From an uncultured Porphyromonas sp. (GTDB lineage Bacteria > Bacteroidota > Bacteroidia > Bacteroidales > Porphyromonadaceae), in the NCBI GenBank assembly GCA_927910985.1, contig CAKMOP010000077.1, forward strand, positions 1 through 6,636: DNA of 6,636 nt, in the 5' to 3' direction. Below are positions 4,678 through 6,636 of the stretch, one piece after another (the first letter of the stretch is position 1; each line of letters opens with the position of its first letter). The notes under the pieces were generated by a model, which made no database searches, had not been told where the DNA came from, and saw only the letters and a program-made list of their open reading frames with translations. The position numbers were made by a program, and so were the translations under genes.

Positions 4678-5973
4678 ATGAGACGAACCGAAACATCTGC
4701 TGCGCTCTTCGAGCGCGCCTCCCGATACATCCCCGGCGGAGTCAATAGCCCTGTGCGTGCCTTCCGCTCGGTAGGTCTTACCCCACTCTACATCGACCAC
4801 GGCAAGGGCGCCCACGTCTTCGACGCCGATGGCAATGAGTACATCGACTACATCAGCTCTTGGGGACCCTTGCTCCTCGGACATGCTTACCCTCCTATCC
4901 AGGAGGCGATACGTCAGGAGCTGGAGAAGGGGACAAGCTACGGGGCGTGCAATGCGCGTGAGGTCGAGATGGCCGAGCTCATCTGCACACAGTTCTTCCC
5001 CTCGGTAGAGCGTGTGCGTATGGTCAACTCTGGGACGGAGGCGACGATGAGTGCCGTCCGTCTGGCGCGTGGCTTCACGGGGAGAGATAAGATCATCAAG
5101 TTCGAAGGCTGCTATCACGGTCACGCTGACACCTTCCTCATCTCGGCAGGCTCGGGGCTGGCTACCTTCGGGCAGACCTCAAGTGCCGGAGTGACGAAGC
5201 ACATCATCGAGGATACGCTCGTGGCTACCTACAACGACATCGAGAGCGTGCGCCGTCTGCTGGAGACCCATCGTGGAGAAGTCGCTGCCATCATCCTCGA
5301 GCCAATTATGGGGAATATGGGGCTCATCCCCCCTGCGCCAGGCTTCCTCGAGGAGCTGCGCCGTGTGACGGAGGAAGAGGGCGTCTTGCTCATCTTTGAC
5401 GAAGTCATCAGTGGCTTCCGTGCTGCCCGTGGCGGAGCGCAGGAGCTCTATGGCATTCGTCCCGACCTCACCTGTCTGGGGAAGATTATCGGCGGTGGCT
5501 TGCCTGTCGGTGCCTTCGGTGGGCGTGCCGACATTATGGAGCGCTTAGCTCCCCTCGGTGACGTCTATCAGGCAGGGACGCTCTCGGGCAATCCGCTGGC
5601 ACTCGCCGCTGGTATCACGATGCTCCAAGCTCTTGCTGCTCCCGACTTCTACACCAGACTTGAGGAAAAGGGACAAGCCTTCGAAGCCACTATCCGCCCC
5701 ATCCTCGACCGCTATGCTGACCGCCTCTCCTACAATCGTGTTGGCTCCCTCTCCACCATCTTCTTCACCCCCGGCGGCGTGCACTCCAATGCGGATGCTA
5801 AGCGTGCCGACACGGAGACCTACGCCCGCTACTTCCGTGGGATGATTGAGCGAGGCATCTACTTGCCGCCTTCACAGTTCGAGTGTATCTTCCTCTCGAT
5901 GGCACACACTCAGGAGGACTTCGACCGCACCGCTGCCGCTATGGACGAGGTGCTGCGTGAGGTCTTGGGTTAA
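4678..5973 (+). CDS. hemL: Glutamate-1-semialdehyde 2,1-aminomutase HemL
   Basis: HemL is a cytosolic PLP enzyme that converts glutamate-1-semialdehyde to 5-aminolevulinate, the last step of the C5 route into haem and other tetrapyrroles. With the start at 4678 the protein has 431 residues, the usual length, and begins MRRTETSAALFERASRYIPG, matching the family's typical N-terminus. In-frame ATGs at 4672 and 4648 would add 2 or 10 residues (MTPTPIIYMC) with no family counterpart; the 4648 ATG also sits against a leader hairpin. Fold-type I aminotransferase blocks are visible: NSGTEATMSAVRLARG (from 117), FEGCYHGHAD, DEVISGFR (241-248), the PLP-binding lysine K269 in CLGKIIGGGLPVGAFGG, and GTLSGNPLALAAG (from 300). 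All catalytic residues look intact. Neither hemA nor other haem genes are in the window. The gene has its own likely promoter at 4603 and probably continues into prmA. Confidence 0.97.
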   Translation: MRRTETSAALFERASRYIPGGVNSPVRAFRSVGLTPLYIDHGKGAHVFDADGNEYIDYISSWGPLLLGHAYPPIQEAIRQELEKGTSYGACNAREVEMAELICTQFFPSVERVRMVNSGTEATMSAVRLARGFTGRDKIIKFEGCYHGHADTFLISAGSGLATFGQTSSAGVTKHIIEDTLVATYNDIESVRRLLETHRGEVAAIILEPIMGNMGLIPPAPGFLEELRRVTEEEGVLLIFDEVISGFRAARGGAQELYGIRPDLTCLGKIIGGGLPVGAFGGRADIMERLAPLGDVYQAGTLSGNPLALAAGITMLQALAAPDFYTRLEEKGQAFEATIRPILDRYADRLSYNRVGSLSTIFFTPGGVHSNADAKRADTETYARYFRGMIERGIYLPPSQFECIFLSMAHTQEDFDRTAAAMDEVLREVLG

Positions 5974-6018
5974 GCTCCCTCCTCACTTTTCCGCCCTCTT
6001 TACCCTCTATTTATCCCT

Positions 6019-6636
6019 ATGCACTACCTGCAGCTGACCATCAGCTACCACTATGATAGCGTGACTACCGAGCTCCGTGACGAGGATCTCAGTGACTGGC
6101 TCATCGCCGAATTAGGCGGCTTGGGCTTCGACAGCTTTGAGCAAGCCTCGCACGAGCTGAAGGCCTTCATCCCTACCGAGCAGTACGATGCCACCGCCAC
6201 ACGAGAGCTCCTTGATGCCTTCCCTGTCTTAGGCTTCACCTACGAGCTTAACGCCGAAGAACTACCCGACATCAACTGGAACGAGGAGTGGGAGAAGAAC
6301 TACTTCCAGCCCATCCTCCTCGGTGATGGAGCTTGCCTCATCCGTGCACCCTTCCACGAGCCACGCCCCGAGGTGCCGATGGAGATTATCATCAATCCGA
6401 AGATGGCCTTCGGTACGGGCAATCACCAGACGACCTCCCTCGTAGGGGAATGGATTCTCTCGCACGATGTCCACGGGCAGCGCGTGCTGGATATGGGCTG
6501 CGGTACTGGCATCTTGGGGCTTCTCGCTCTCAAGCGTGGGGCACGACACCTTACCGCGATTGACATCGACCCCTGGGCTTATGCCAACGTGCAGGAGAAC
6601 GCAACCCTCTCTGGCGTCACCATCGACGAGATGCTC
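6019..6636 (+). CDS. prmA: Ribosomal protein L11 methyltransferase PrmA, C-terminus cut by window edge
   Basis: The frame is open from ATG 6019 to the right edge, 206 residues without a stop; full PrmA is about 280-300, so roughly the last quarter is missing. PrmA is a class I SAM-dependent methyltransferase that trimethylates amino groups of ribosomal protein L11. The N-terminal L11-recognition domain (about 1-80) is acidic and diverged. NWNEEWEKNYFQPI (86-99) is the usual linker block. AFGTGNHQTT (130-139) corresponds to the PrmA signature AFGTGxHxTT. SAM motif I is VLDMGCGTGILGLLA (156-170), followed by AIDIDPWAYANVQENATLSG (180-199), where the Asp pairs with the SAM ribose. The start is chosen by family N-terminus and its A/T-rich upstream context (CTATTTATCCCT). 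It lies 45 bp after hemL with no TAnnTTTG box or terminator between, so it is probably cotranscribed with hemL. Confidence 0.94.
   Translation, partial: MHYLQLTISYHYDSVTTELRDEDLSDWLIAELGGLGFDSFEQASHELKAFIPTEQYDATATRELLDAFPVLGFTYELNAEELPDINWNEEWEKNYFQPILLGDGACLIRAPFHEPRPEVPMEIIINPKMAFGTGNHQTTSLVGEWILSHDVHGQRVLDMGCGTGILGLLALKRGARHLTAIDIDPWAYANVQENATLSGVTIDEML

Noticed and set aside
4408..5124. Minus-strand 238-residue frame across the mnmG-hemL junction
   Set aside because: It runs antisense through the end of mnmG, the terminator hairpin, the hemL promoter and the start of hemL, and its repetitive Gly/Arg-rich end comes from the hairpin region.
5974..6018. Terminator or promoter between hemL and prmA
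   Set aside because: The 45 bp are pyrimidine-rich but hold no inverted repeat and no TAnnTTTG box, so the two genes are treated as one unit.

Overview
The window looks like chromosomal DNA of a fairly GC-rich member of the Bacteroidota, most likely Bacteroidales and perhaps Porphyromonas-like. Three things point there. The intergenic regions carry the TAnnTTTG -7 box of the Bacteroidota primary sigma factor. The starts lack clear Shine-Dalgarno sequences and several have A/T-rich leaders. The partial first gene matches the divergent carboxyltransferase type I know from Bacteroidales. The genus is an inference from memory, not a search result.

Layout. On the minus strand, from the left edge, lie the 5' part of a biotin-dependent carboxyltransferase/oxaloacetate decarboxylase alpha-like gene (1-303) and, upstream of it, rsmE (363-1091). 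A 460-bp divergent intergenic region (1092-1551) follows. It holds the rsmE promoter, a dyad element, a pair of GC-rich hairpins, an array of five degenerate repeats at an exact 22-bp period, and the ychF promoter. On the plus strand, ychF (1552-2655) and mnmG (2655-4529) overlap by one base and form a two-gene unit. It is closed by a perfect 20-bp-stem hairpin. hemL (4678-5973) has its own -7 box right after that hairpin and a structured leader. prmA (6019 to the right edge) follows 45 bp later with no visible terminator or promoter between.

Function. The genes are mostly housekeeping and centre on translation: RsmE methylates 16S rRNA, PrmA methylates ribosomal protein L11, MnmG modifies tRNA wobble uridine, and YchF is a ribosome-associated ATPase. 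HemL makes 5-aminolevulinate for tetrapyrrole synthesis. All plus- and minus-strand genes look intact apart from the two cut by the window edges.

I found no defence locus, mobile element, CRISPR, tRNA or rRNA. I see no undescribed multi-gene system. The part least explained by known genes is the 1092-1551 region, above all the 22-bp-period array. The structured leader of hemL comes second.
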